Notes under the pieces: model-generated | Seen by the model: only the letters and a program-made list of their open reading frames with translations | Database searches by the model: none | What the model was told of the DNA's origin: nothing | Position numbers and translations under genes: made by a program | Origin: Piscinibacter sp. | GTDB taxonomy: Bacteria; Pseudomonadota; Gammaproteobacteria; Burkholderiales; Burkholderiaceae_C | Length of the DNA: 64,000 nt | Direction: 5' to 3' | Assembly (NCBI GenBank): GCA_016706565.1 | Contig: JADJJI010000003.1 | Location: forward strand, 496,001 to 560,000 | Part shown: positions 38,353 through 49,702 of the stretch, in pieces | Numbering within the stretch: position 1 is the stretch's first letter | Layout: each line of letters begins with the position of its first letter

Positions 38353-39897
38353 TCATTGCGCGCCCGCACCCGGGATCGGCGTGTTCAGGTAGGGGAAGCC
38401 CGGAAGCAGCGGCACCACGGCCTGATCTACCGCGTCGTGCAGCCTGAAGGCCGTCTCCTTCAGCGGCACGGCGGACGGCTTGCAGGCCACGCCGAAGCCG
38501 AAGGCATTGGTATCGCCGTTGGCCATGCACAGCCCGCCCATCACCGCCACCAGCGAGATGTCGACCACGTCGTCCTTCGGTCGGCGGCCATTCGGGAAGC
38601 CCGCGAAGTCGCTGCCACCGGAGAGCACGCTGCCCACGATTCCCAGCCGATTCTGCTGCGCGAACGGCACCGCGGCGATGCCGGTGTTCAGCCGCAATTC
38701 TTCCGAGGCCACCACGTTGGCCGGCTGGTTCACACCGGGGATGCCAGTGAGGAAAGTCGTGACCAGGTCGGTGCGCGGGAAGTTGGTCGGCGCTGTGATT
38801 GGCAGGCCGAGCGCGATCTCCAGCAGCGCCGGCAGCGTCGGGTTCGTCACGTAGTCGGCGAACTGGCCGTCGTCCTTCGGCTTGGAGCCATTGAAGCGGT
38901 CCTTGTCGGGCAGGCCGATCACCACCTCGTTGACCAGCGGCATGCCCAGGCGCGAGACCTGCGTCCAGGCACCACCACTCACTGCTGTGGTCTGGTGGCC
39001 CTTCTTGGGCGTCGGGTCGAGCAGCGAGCCCTGGCGCAGGCTGGCCGTCGTCCAGGCGCCGATCACCGGCTCGCTGCCCTGCGTCAGGCAGCTCTTGTGC
39101 ACCTCGAGCGCGAGCGAGGTGACGTTCGCGTCGTCGATGGTGTTCGGTGCCGCGTTGATCAACGCCGGATCGGTGATCACCGCCACCGGCGCGTTCACCA
39201 GGTCGAAGATGGTGCCGAGATTGACCGCGAAGGCCTCCTTGCGCTGGCCGACGAACATCTTCGCCGGCATGTTGCAGCCGGGCACGTTGACGCTGTAGAC
39301 ATGCTTGGCCGCGTAGCCGGCGTAGTCGGGGATGGTCTTGGTGCCGATGTTGTCCACCGGCTTGTCGAACACCTTGCTGCCGCCTGCGGCGTTGGTCACC
39401 GACGCACGCGCACCACTGCGCCGGTCGCCGCGCACCACGTCGACGCTGTAGGTCTCGGTGACGTTCAGCGCCGGCGAGCGCAGGTCGGTGACCTGCCCGG
39501 CCTGTGTCAGCGGAATGGCGACGTTCTTGCCGCCCACCGGCAGCGCCACCGAGTTCAGCCTGTTCTGGAAGCGGAACTGGAAGCTGATGTCCTCCTTCGC
39601 GTCGCCGTTGTTGTCGACGTGGATCTCGTACAGCGCGTTCGGATCCATCTTGAAGTAGTTGGGGCCGCCGTACGGTGCCTGCAGCGGTTGGTAGTTGGCG
39701 ATCAGCGTGACGTAGCCGTCGCGGCCGGCCTCGTAGCTCATGAACATGTACAGGTCGGTGCCGTCCACCTTGGGGGCGGTGGTGATGAAAGGCGCCTCGC
39801 GGTGGCTCGAGGCGAGCGCCGCCGCCGAGCCGGCAGCAGCGACGATCGCGGCAGCCAGAGGCAGCCAGCGCGGACGGGAATGCTTTGCAGGGGTCAT
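38353..39897 (-). CDS. DUF4331 domain protein, exported
   Basis: This 514-residue protein has a signal peptide (about residues 1-29) and then SSHREAPFITTAPKVDGTDLYMF, the typical DUF4331 start after cleavage. The domain continues with repeated beta-rich segments such as DNNGDAKEDISFQFRF. DUF4331 proteins are secreted and of unknown function, and often lie with small lipoproteins and sigma factors in proteobacteria. Here the partner is the 82-residue lipoprotein downstream. Confidence 0.85.
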   Translation of the reverse strand: MTPAKHSRPRWLPLAAAIVAAAGSAAALASSHREAPFITTAPKVDGTDLYMFMSYEAGRDGYVTLIANYQPLQAPYGGPNYFKMDPNALYEIHVDNNGDAKEDISFQFRFQNRLNSVALPVGGKNVAIPLTQAGQVTDLRSPALNVTETYSVDVVRGDRRSGARASVTNAAGGSKVFDKPVDNIGTKTIPDYAGYAAKHVYSVNVPGCNMPAKMFVGQRKEAFAVNLGTIFDLVNAPVAVITDPALINAAPNTIDDANVTSLALEVHKSCLTQGSEPVIGAWTTASLRQGSLLDPTPKKGHQTTAVSGGAWTQVSRLGMPLVNEVVIGLPDKDRFNGSKPKDDGQFADYVTNPTLPALLEIALGLPITAPTNFPRTDLVTTFLTGIPGVNQPANVVASEELRLNTGIAAVPFAQQNRLGIVGSVLSGGSDFAGFPNGRRPKDDVVDISLVAVMGGLCMANGDTNAFGFGVACKPSAVPLKETAFRLHDAVDQAVVPLLPGFPYLNTPIPGAGAQ

Positions 39898-40023
39898 GGT
39901 CTCTTCCTTCGGTGGTCAGTGCAGCGGCCCATGGACGCGGGGCCGTTCTTCGCAACACCGCGGCGAGAAGTTCGCGGTGTCCGGCTGCCTTACGCAGCTC
40001 CCGAAGGAATGGATGCAGCCTGC

Positions 40024-41097
40024 TCAGGCGAGCGGCTGCGGCACGATTGCGCCCGGCGACTCCAGCCAGTGCGCGAACTCCTCGGCCAGGCGCTCGCTCT
40101 CGCGCACCGCGGTCGACCAAGCCCTCACGCGTGCCGCGAGGTCGTCGCCGTAGCGCTGGAAGTCACTGCGGTCAGGCAGCTTCGCGTTCGGCAGGCTGGC
40201 GATCCAGGCCGGGCTCGGCGACAGCACGACGACGTTGTCCAGGTGCTGCGTCGCGCGGTGACGGTGGCGCAGCGCCTTGTCCAGCCAGCCGGGAATCACC
40301 GTCTTCTGGAAGTGCGGGTACAGCACCAGGCCGGCATCCATCGACGCGTAGTTCAGATGCAGGTGGTAGTCGGTGATGCCGCCGTCCCAGTAAGCGCCAC
40401 GCGGTGCGCCGGGGATGTCGTGCACCGCCTGCAGCCAGAACGGGATCGAGCAACTGGCCAGCAGGCTGGGCTGCAGGTTGTCGGCGCGCAGCGGCACGAC
40501 GTGCGTGCGGAAGTCGTGCAGGTGCAGCGGCAGCGGCTCGCGCGCATCGGAGAAGACCACGCGCTCCAGCCAGCCGCCCATCGCCTTGCGGCTGAGCGCA
40601 TTGGTGGCGAACGCGCCGAGGTAACCCAGCGGCGTGCGGAAGCGGCCTTCGCGGCCGAGCAGGTGGCGGCCGCGGCTGGTGAACACGTGCAGGCGGTAGC
40701 GCGGATGCTCCAGCACCTTCGCTTCGCGGCCGCCGAATCGCTCGGCCAGCTTGGCGCCGAACACCTCGCTGACGTGCGAGGCCTTCGGTGCCTTGCCCGG
40801 CGCATGGTCGTAGTGCTGGTGGATGTAGTCGTCGGCCATCTGCGCGAAGGCCGCGGCCGGGTCGTCCAGGCAGGCGGTGGCCATGCGCCACGCGCCGATC
40901 GATGCGCCAAGCAGATGCACCGGCTGCGTGCTGCCGGCCAGCCAGTTGCCGAATATCAGACGATCGAGCGGGTTGAGCACCAGCCCCTTCGGCCCACCGG
41001 CCGCGGCGGGGATGGCGCGCACATCGGCCGGCCGCAACCCCTGCTCGCGCAAGTGGCGCAAGGCGCGGGGGCCGGCATGGATCTGCAGAGCTTGCAT
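40024..41097 (-). CDS. Patatin-like phospholipase
   Basis: This 357-residue protein has the patatin catalytic dyad: Ser in [12 protein letters not shown] (GxSxG) near residue 70 and Asp in [10 protein letters not shown] near residue 240. The oxyanion-type glycine-rich stretch AAAGGPKGL is near residue 30. Such enzymes cleave acyl chains from phospholipids or other lipids. No signal peptide is seen, so it probably acts in the cytoplasm. The ATG at 41097 gives [13 protein letters not shown]. It is divergent from the nitrile hydratase operon. Confidence 0.85.
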   Translation of the reverse strand: MQALQIHAGPRALRHLREQGLRPADVRAIPAAAGGPKGLVLNPLDRLIFGNWLAGSTQPVHLLGASIGAWRMATACLDDPAAAFAQMADDYIHQHYDHAPGKAPKASHVSEVFGAKLAERFGGREAKVLEHPRYRLHVFTSRGRHLLGREGRFRTPLGYLGAFATNALSRKAMGGWLERVVFSDAREPLPLHLHDFRTHVVPLRADNLQPSLLASCSIPFWLQAVHDIPGAPRGAYWDGGITDYHLHLNYASMDAGLVLYPHFQKTVIPGWLDKALRHRHRATQHLDNVVVLSPSPAWIASLPNAKLPDRSDFQRYGDDLAARVRAWSTAVRESERLAEEFAHWLESPGAIVPQPLA

Positions 41098-41137
41098 GGG
41101 CCGCCACTGTAGCGAAGCGCGCGTTAGGATTCGCGCC

Positions 41138-41791
41138 ATGGCACACGACCACGACCACGACCACGAGCACGACCACGATCACGATCACGATCACGAGCAC
41201 AGCGAACTCGGCGAGATGGACCTGCGCGTGCGCGCACTCGAGACGGTGCTCGGGCAGAAGGGCTACATCGACCCGGCCGCGCTCGACGTGCTGATCGACA
41301 CCTACCAGACGAAGATCGGCCCGCGCAACGGCGCCCGCGTGGTGGCCAAGGCCTGGTCGGACCCGGCCTTCGCCGACTGGCTGCGCCGCGACGCCACAGC
41401 GGCCATCGCCTCGCTCGGCTACACCGGCCGCCAGGGCGAGCACATGGTGGCGGTGCAGAACTCCCCGACCGAACACCACATGGTCGTATGCACGCTGTGC
41501 AGTTGTTATCCCTGGCCGGTGCTGGGCCTGCCGCCCACCTGGTACAAGAGCGCGCCCTATCGCTCGCGCGCCGTGAAGGATCCGCGCGGCGTGCTGGCCG
41601 ACTTCGGCGTCACGCTGCCCGCGTCCACCGCCATCCGCGTGTGGGACTCGACCGCCGAGGTGCGCTACCTCGTCATCCCGCAGCGCCCCGCCGGCACCGA
41701 GGGCCTGAGCGAAGAGCAGCTCGCCGCGCTGGTGACACGCGACTCGATGATCGGCACCGGCCTGGCCCGTTCACCCGCAGAGGCCGCATGA
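41138..41791 (+). CDS. nthA: Nitrile hydratase alpha subunit, cobalt type
   Basis: The alpha subunit holds the low-spin metal that hydrates nitriles to amides. The 217-residue protein has the metal site [17 protein letters not shown] near residue 116; Thr (not Ser) between the first two ligands is typical of cobalt enzymes. The first 20 or so residues are an unusual His/Asp tract ([20 protein letters not shown]), encoded by near-perfect CACGAC repeats, which may bind metal. The stop overlaps the beta start (ATGA). Confidence 0.93.
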   Translation: MAHDHDHDHEHDHDHDHDHEHSELGEMDLRVRALETVLGQKGYIDPAALDVLIDTYQTKIGPRNGARVVAKAWSDPAFADWLRRDATAAIASLGYTGRQGEHMVAVQNSPTEHHMVVCTLCSCYPWPVLGLPPTWYKSAPYRSRAVKDPRGVLADFGVTLPASTAIRVWDSTAEVRYLVIPQRPAGTEGLSEEQLAALVTRDSMIGTGLARSPAEAA

Positions 41792-42447
41792 GCTACGTGA
41801 CGCATGCCGACCTGGGCGGCCGCGAAGGCTACGGCCCCGTCGTGCCCGAGGCCGAGGGCGATCTCTTTCATGCCGACTGGGAGCCGCGCGTCCTCGCGCT
41901 CACGCTGGCCATGGGCGCCACCGGCTCCTGGAACATCGACGCCAGCCGCAGCATGCGCGAGACCCTGCCCGACTACGCGCAGCTCAGCTACTACCAGATC
42001 TGGCTGGCCGCGCTGCAGCGCCTGATGCAGCAACGCGCGATGCTGTACGACGACGAGCTGGTGGCCGCGCAAAGCCTGCATCCGCCGGCCCCCGTGGCTC
42101 GAGTGCTGAAGGCCGAAGCCGTGCCGGCCGTGCTGGCCAAGGGTTCACCGACCGAGCGCCCTGCCAGCACGGCAGCGCGCTTCACCGTCGGCCAGCATGT
42201 GCGCACGCGTCGCGATCGTGTCGATCACCACACCCGCCTGCCCGGCTATGCGCATGGCCGCCTCGGCACCATCGAACGTGTGCACGGCGCGCATGTGTTC
42301 GCCGACACCCACGCGCAAGGCTTGGGCGAACAAGCGCAGTGGCTGTACACGGTCGTTTTCGACGGGCAGGAGCTCTGGGGCGCCGAAGCATCGGCGGGGC
42401 TGCGTGTCTCGGTCGACGCCTGGGAACCCTATCTGGAGGCCGCGTGA
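41788..42447 (+). CDS. nthB: Nitrile hydratase beta subunit
   Basis: This 219-residue structural subunit completes the heterodimer. The N-terminal half has [27 protein letters not shown] and the helical segment [13 protein letters not shown]. The C-terminal half is a beta-barrel with [26 protein letters not shown] and [11 protein letters not shown]. It is coupled to both neighbours. No amidase gene for the product amide is adjacent. Confidence 0.93.
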   Translation: MSYVTHADLGGREGYGPVVPEAEGDLFHADWEPRVLALTLAMGATGSWNIDASRSMRETLPDYAQLSYYQIWLAALQRLMQQRAMLYDDELVAAQSLHPPAPVARVLKAEAVPAVLAKGSPTERPASTAARFTVGQHVRTRRDRVDHHTRLPGYAHGRLGTIERVHGAHVFADTHAQGLGEQAQWLYTVVFDGQELWGAEASAGLRVSVDAWEPYLEAA

Positions 42448-42806
42448 CCATCGCCGCCCTGCCCCACCAGCCCATGGCCGGCGACGAGCCGGTGTTCCGC
42501 GAACCCTGGGAGGCCCATGCCTTCGCGCTGGCCGTGAGCCTGCATCAGAAGGGCCTGTTCAGCTGGACCGAATGGGCCGCCGCGCTGGCCGCACAGATCA
42601 CCCGCGCGCAGGCGCAGGGCGATGCCGACCTCGGCGACACCTACTACCGGCATTGGCTCGCCGCGCTCGAGTCGCTGGTCGCCGCCAAGGGCGCGAGCTC
42701 CGCGCAGGAGCTCGGCCACTACCGCGACGCCTGGGACCGCGCCGCCGACCGCACGCCGCACGGCCAGCCGATCGAGCTGCAGCCGCGCGACTTCGATCCG
42801 GCCTGA
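42444..42806 (+). CDS. Nitrile hydratase accessory (activator) protein
   Basis: This 120-residue protein matches the P14K/activator family that helps load cobalt into, and oxidise the cysteines of, the alpha subunit by subunit exchange. Landmarks are PVFREPWEAHAFALAVSLHQKGLFSWTEWAAALA and TYYRHWLAALESLVAAKG, which resemble the beta subunit N-terminus. The GTG start overlaps the beta stop (GTGA). No cobalt permease gene is in the window. Confidence 0.87.
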   Translation: MTIAALPHQPMAGDEPVFREPWEAHAFALAVSLHQKGLFSWTEWAAALAAQITRAQAQGDADLGDTYYRHWLAALESLVAAKGASSAQELGHYRDAWDRAADRTPHGQPIELQPRDFDPA

Positions 42807-42828
42807 ACCCGCGCGACCCCGGCGCCGC

Positions 42829-45195
<2,367 letters not shown>

Positions 45196-45233
45196 GAAGC
45201 GGCGCAGTGTGCCACAGGGGTGTTTGCGACTCG

Positions 45234-46511
45234 TTACCCGGCGCGTGTGCTAGGCGGCCGCGCCAGCAAGGCCGCCGCGCCCTGCCCCGCCACCCGGCCG
45301 CTGGCCAGGCTGGCGGTGAGCAGGTAGCCGCCGGTGGGCGCCTCCCAGTCGAGCATTTCGCCGGCGCAGAACACGCCGGGCAACGAGCGCAGCATCAGCG
45401 CCTCGTCGAGCGCGTCGAAGCGCACGCCGCCGGCGCTGCTGATCGCTTCGTCGATCGGCCGCGCGGCGACCAGCGTGATGGGCAGGGCCTTGATCGCCGC
45501 GGCCAGTGCGGCCGGGTCGGCGAACACGCCACGCGGCAGCAACTCGTGCAGCAGCGCCGCCTTCACGCCATCCAGGCCAAGTCGGCTTTTCAGATGCGTG
45601 GACAAGGAACGCGAACCGCGCGGGCGCGCCACCTCATCGCGCACGAACTCGGCACTGCGCTCGGGCAGGAGGTCGATCTCGGCGACGGCCCGGCCGTTGG
45701 CGGCGATGGCGTCGCGCAGCAGCGCCGAGGCGGCATAGACGAGGCTGCCTTCGATGCCCGTCTGAGTGACGACGAACTCGCCGCGCTGATCGAACTGCCG
45801 GCCGTCGGGCGCGGTGCAGCGCAGCGCGACGTTCTTCATCGGCGCACCGGCAAAGCGACTCTTCAGGTGCTCGCTCCAGCCGGCCACGTCGAAGCCGCAG
45901 TTCGATGGCTGCAGGGCCGCGACATCCACGCCGCTCTCGGCCAGCAGCGGCACCCAGGCACCGTCGGAGCCCAGCCGGGCCCAGCTCGCACCGCCGAGTG
46001 CCAGCACCACGACGCGGGCCTGCACGACGAGTTCGCCCTGCGGCGCGGTGAAGCGCAGCGCATGCGCGCCTTCACTGGCCGGCGCCCAGCCCCGCCAGCG
46101 GTGGCGCATGTGAAACGTCACGCCGGCGCCGCGCAGACGGTGCAGCCAGGCGCGCAGCAGCGGCGCGGCCTTCAGGTCGATCGGAAAGACGCGCCCCGAG
46201 CTGCCGACGAAGGTGTCGACGCCCAGGCCCTTCGCCCATTCGCCCAGCGCGTCCGGCCCGAACTCGCGCAGCCAGGGTGCGATGTGCTCGCGCGCCGCGC
46301 CATAGCGGCCGAGAAAGGGCTCGATCGGCTCGCTGTGCGTCAGGTTGAGCCCGCCCTTGCCGGCGAGCAGGAACTTGCGGCCCACCGAAGGCATGCCGTC
46401 GAAGAGGTCGACGGCGATACCCGCCTCGGCCAGCGCCTGCGCCGCCATCAGGCCCGCCGGCCCGCCGCCGACGACCACGGCCTGCAGCATGTTCGAGGTC
46501 TCGGAAGGCAT
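45234..46511 (-). CDS. TIGR03862 family flavoprotein (HI0933-like)
   Basis: This 425-residue FAD-dependent oxidoreductase has the dinucleotide motif [21 protein letters not shown] near the N-terminus and [19 protein letters not shown], typical of the HI0933/BaiN group. Near the C-terminus [20 protein letters not shown] binds FAD. The ATG at 46511 is chosen as the most natural start; a second ATG seven codons further is possible. The substrate is unknown. Confidence 0.87.
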   Translation of the reverse strand: MPSETSNMLQAVVVGGGPAGLMAAQALAEAGIAVDLFDGMPSVGRKFLLAGKGGLNLTHSEPIEPFLGRYGAAREHIAPWLREFGPDALGEWAKGLGVDTFVGSSGRVFPIDLKAAPLLRAWLHRLRGAGVTFHMRHRWRGWAPASEGAHALRFTAPQGELVVQARVVVLALGGASWARLGSDGAWVPLLAESGVDVAALQPSNCGFDVAGWSEHLKSRFAGAPMKNVALRCTAPDGRQFDQRGEFVVTQTGIEGSLVYAASALLRDAIAANGRAVAEIDLLPERSAEFVRDEVARPRGSRSLSTHLKSRLGLDGVKAALLHELLPRGVFADPAALAAAIKALPITLVAARPIDEAISSAGGVRFDALDEALMLRSLPGVFCAGEMLDWEAPTGGYLLTASLASGRVAGQGAAALLARPPSTRAG

Positions 46512-46616
46512 GGGATCGTGTCGGCGGGCGAGAGGGCGGCGCAGTGTGACACAGCGCCGGCTGTCAGACTCTCGGCGCCAGCGCGACCAAGCGGCAGACT
46601 CACGAGGAGCCTCCAC

Positions 46617-47354
46617 ATGCCCGTTCGAACCACCGCCTGTCTGGCCGCCGCGGCCCTTCTCGCCCACTTACCGCTCGCGCTGGCGAACGGCGGCAGCTGC
46701 AGCGCGCGCAGCGGCGACGCCGTCACGCCCGTGATCGAGCTCTACACCTCGGAAGGCTGCAGCTCCTGCCCGCCGGCCGACCGCTGGCTGTCGCGCCTGA
46801 ACGCCGACACGCCCGTCGTCGCGCTGGCCTTCCACGTCAACTACTGGGATCGCCTGGGCTGGCCCGACCGCTTCGCATCGAGCGAGTTCACGCGGCGCCA
46901 GACCGAGCAGCAGGCCGTCAACGGCGCGCGCGTCAGCTACACGCCGCAGGTGGTGGTGCAGGGCCGCGACCGGCCCGACTGGCCGGGCATCGTGCTGCCG
47001 ATGGCGCTGTCGGCCACGCCGATGGTGGATGTGGCGATCAACGGCGACGGCCGCAGCTTCGACGCCACCGTGCAGGCGCGCCCCGGCGCACCGACGCGCC
47101 TGGCCGCCTTCTGGGCCGTCACCGAGAACGGCCACCGCAGCGCGGTGACGGCGGGCGAGAACGCCGGCGAGAAGCTGCAGCACGACCACGTGGTGCGCGA
47201 GCTGCACCGCGTGCCGCCGTGGACCTCACCCAGCATCCGCCTGAGCTTCAGCCCGACGGCCGCGCCACATGCCGCGCACCCGCGCGCGCTCAGCCTGGTG
47301 GTGATCGATGCGGCGACCGGCCGGCCGTTGCAGGCGCTACGCCTGCCCTGCTGA
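46617..47354 (+). CDS. DUF1223 domain protein, exported, thioredoxin-like
   Basis: This 245-residue protein has a signal peptide (about residues 1-23, ending LPLALANG) and a thioredoxin-like start VIELYTSEGCSSCPPADRWLS with a CSSC motif near residue 45. DUF1223 proteins are predicted periplasmic thiol proteins of unknown function. GGAGCCTCCAC precedes the ATG. The end overlaps the ASCH gene on the other strand by 18 bp. Confidence 0.85.
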   Translation: MPVRTTACLAAAALLAHLPLALANGGSCSARSGDAVTPVIELYTSEGCSSCPPADRWLSRLNADTPVVALAFHVNYWDRLGWPDRFASSEFTRRQTEQQAVNGARVSYTPQVVVQGRDRPDWPGIVLPMALSATPMVDVAINGDGRSFDATVQARPGAPTRLAAFWAVTENGHRSAVTAGENAGEKLQHDHVVRELHRVPPWTSPSIRLSFSPTAAPHAAHPRALSLVVIDAATGRPLQALRLPC

Positions 47355-47849
47355 GGGCGCCGGCTGCGGCCAGACGAGATCGAAGTACTCGAGCACCAGT
47401 TCGGTGGTTTCGCCGATCTCGAAACCCTCGCGCTCGGCCTGCTCCGACCAGTCCTGCCGGTGCGCGACCAGCCACCATTGCAGTGTGAGGTCGCCCTCGC
47501 CCGCCGTGAATGCGAACTCGTCGTCGATCTGATTGAAGTGGCGCAGCTCCACGTGCGTGTTGCGCACGATCGCGCGCGGGTGGCCGGCGCCGTCGAGCAC
47601 GACGAGGTGCTCGCCCGGCGCGGGCAGCGGATCGAGATCCTTCTCGAATTCGCGCTTGAGCGTCGCGTGGGCGCGCTTGACCCCGTTGCCCACCAGCAGC
47701 GCGAGCTCGTCGGCCAGCGCCCGCGTGCTGCCGAACGAGGCGGCGGCGAAGCCCTCGACCTGTACGCCGCAGGTGCGTTGGTAGTCGAGCCAGAAGGGCT
47801 CGATCTCCTCCCTGCGGCCGGGCGCCGGCGGGTCGTCGGGGCGCGCCAT
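47337..47849 (-). CDS. ASCH domain protein
   Basis: This 170-residue protein matches the ASCH fold, with IEPFWLDYQRTCGV at the start, GEHLVVLDGAGHPRAIVRNTHVELRHFNQID in the middle and AEREGFEIGETTELVLEYFDLVWP at the end. ASCH domains are PUA-like; some members are amidohydrolases of modified cytidine and others bind RNA. The ATG overlaps the SDR stop by 1 bp (ATGA), so it is coupled to the SDR-GST genes. Confidence 0.8.
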   Translation of the reverse strand: MARPDDPPAPGRREEIEPFWLDYQRTCGVQVEGFAAASFGSTRALADELALLVGNGVKRAHATLKREFEKDLDPLPAPGEHLVVLDGAGHPRAIVRNTHVELRHFNQIDDEFAFTAGEGDLTLQWWLVAHRQDWSEQAEREGFEIGETTELVLEYFDLVWPQPAPSAGQA

Positions 47850-48760
47850 CAGTCCGTCGCGCGCAGCGCCGCGCGCAGCCCTTCGCCGATCTCCGGCCTG
47901 AGCGAGAACGGGTCGGTCGGGTTGCGGCCCTGCATGATGTCTTCCAGCCGCGTCTGCACGCTGGCCAGCGACTTCGGGTGGCTGTAGATGTAGAAGCGGC
48001 CCTCGCGCACCGCGTCCATCACGAACTGCCCCACCTGCGCCGCGGTGACCTTGCCGCTGGTCACGGCCTTGTCGCTCATCGCCTGCGCGATCAGCTGGCT
48101 CTTCGTCGGCCGCACGTCCGACTCCTGCATCTCGGCCGGCCGGTTTCGCTGGCTCTGGTGGATGCCGGTGGGCACGAAGAAGGGGCACAGCACCGAGGCG
48201 CCGATCTGGTCGGTGACCAGGCGCAGGTCCTGGTAGAGCGTCTCGCTCATCGCCACCACGGCGTGTTTGGTGACGTTGTAGACGCCCATGTTCGGCGCGT
48301 TCAGCAGCCCGGCCATCGAGGCGGTGTTGACGATGTGGCCCTCGTAGGACGGGTCGGTCTTCGCGGCCTCGACCATCATCGGCGTGAACACGCGCACGCC
48401 GTGCGCCACGCCCATCAGGTTGACACCAACGACCCACTCCCAGTCCTTTAGCGAGTGTTCCCAGATCAAGCCGCCGGCGCCCACGCCGGCGTTGTTGAAG
48501 ACCAGGTGCGGCGCGCCGAAACGCGCGCGCGTCGCTTCGCCCATCGACTCGACCTCGGCGGCCTTGGCCACGTCGAGGCGAAAGCCCATCACCTGCGCGC
48601 CCAGGCCGCGGATCTCCTCGACGGCGCGGTCCAGCGCGTCCTGCTGCACGTCGGCCATGACGAGGTTCATGCCCTCGCGCGCGGCGATGCGCGACACCTC
48701 CAGGCCGAAGCCCGAACCCGCACCGGTGATGACCGCGGTGCGGCCCTTGAATGTCTTCAT
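47849..48760 (-). CDS. SDR family oxidoreductase
   Basis: This 303-residue classical short-chain dehydrogenase has the NAD(P) motif TAVITGAGSGFGLEVSRIA, the NNAG motif (VFNNAGVGAGG) and the catalytic YxxxK as YNVTKHAV near residue 160. The C-terminal extension of about 60 residues is longer than average. The substrate is unknown; the neighbours (GST, acyl-CoA dehydrogenase) suggest a catabolic or detoxifying role. Confidence 0.87.
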   Translation of the reverse strand: MKTFKGRTAVITGAGSGFGLEVSRIAAREGMNLVMADVQQDALDRAVEEIRGLGAQVMGFRLDVAKAAEVESMGEATRARFGAPHLVFNNAGVGAGGLIWEHSLKDWEWVVGVNLMGVAHGVRVFTPMMVEAAKTDPSYEGHIVNTASMAGLLNAPNMGVYNVTKHAVVAMSETLYQDLRLVTDQIGASVLCPFFVPTGIHQSQRNRPAEMQESDVRPTKSQLIAQAMSDKAVTSGKVTAAQVGQFVMDAVREGRFYIYSHPKSLASVQTRLEDIMQGRNPTDPFSLRPEIGEGLRAALRATD

Positions 48761-49689
48761 GCTTTCGCTTCCTTCCTGATCTGGAACCCGATGCGCGGGA
48801 AGTGAACGTGCAGGATGCCCGCGCGTTCGTCGTGCCGCTCGATGACCACTTCCTCGTTCGTGAGGCCCACCAGCACGCCGGCGACCGGGTCGCGGCCGTA
48901 GTCGGTGGGTGTGACGGTGACCGCTTCGCCCGCCTCGAAGCCGAGCCCCGGCTCGACCTGCACCGGTTCGTGCGAGGTGGCCGCGGCCGCGAGCGCGACC
49001 GCCTCGGCGCTCTTCATGACCGTGGGTTCGCCATGCCCGAACGTGGCCACACGGGCATACCAGGAGCGCAGCCTCGCGAACGGTTCGAGGATGGGCAGCA
49101 TCGGCGGCGCCAGGTGGATGAACCACAGGCAATGCGCCACCGAGAAGTCGGCGATGCTGGCCTGGCTGCCGCACAGGAAGGCGCGGCCGTCGGCGAGTTG
49201 CTCTTCGAGCCGCGCCAGGTAGGCCTTCAGCGCCACGGTGGCATCGGCAGGCGTTTGCCGCGTCAGACCGGCAGTGAACGGCGCGCGATCGGCCGCGAAG
49301 GCCTTCAGGCCCTCGGGCGGCACGCCGGCCATCACGTGGGCGATGCCCTGCGGCTGCAGCGTGTACGGGATGACGGACCAGAACAACGTGGAGTCGGCCC
49401 ATTGCGCCAGCGTCTGCGCGGCACCGGACAGGCCGGCCGGGTACAGCGGCGGCGCGGGCTGGGCGCGGTCGATCACGCGCGCCATCAGCGCGGTGTCACA
49501 CCAGATGTCGGCGCCGCGCTGCAGGAAGGGCGTGCGCCGGTAGCCACCGGTGAGCGCCACCACGTCGGGCTTGGGCAGCATGCTCGGCACGTGCACCGAG
49601 TGCCAGGCCATGGCCTTGAAGCCGAACACGAGTCGGATCTTCTCGGAGAACGGCGAGTTCGGATAGTGGTGGAGGATGAACGAGGGCAT
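48757..49689 (-). CDS. Glutathione S-transferase family protein with C-terminal extension
   Basis: This 310-residue protein has an N-terminal thioredoxin-like domain (FILHHYPNSPFSEKIRLVFGFKAMAWHSV, residues 4-32) and a helical GST C-domain (with LADGRAFLCGSQASIADFSVAHCLWF). An additional segment of about 80 residues ends in VLVGLTNEEVVIERHDERAGILHVHFP. The Ser in SPFSEK is the probable glutathione contact. The gene overlaps the SDR gene by 4 bp. The extension is not part of standard GSTs and I do not recognise it. Confidence 0.8.
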   Translation of the reverse strand: MPSFILHHYPNSPFSEKIRLVFGFKAMAWHSVHVPSMLPKPDVVALTGGYRRTPFLQRGADIWCDTALMARVIDRAQPAPPLYPAGLSGAAQTLAQWADSTLFWSVIPYTLQPQGIAHVMAGVPPEGLKAFAADRAPFTAGLTRQTPADATVALKAYLARLEEQLADGRAFLCGSQASIADFSVAHCLWFIHLAPPMLPILEPFARLRSWYARVATFGHGEPTVMKSAEAVALAAAATSHEPVQVEPGLGFEAGEAVTVTPTDYGRDPVAGVLVGLTNEEVVIERHDERAGILHVHFPRIGFQIRKEAKA

Positions 49690-49702
49690 GGGGCCTTTCA
49701 CG

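Noticed and set aside
41138-41200. Tandem CACGAC repeats as a CRISPR or regulatory repeat array
   Set aside because: The repeats are in frame within nthA and encode the His/Asp tract; there are no spacers.
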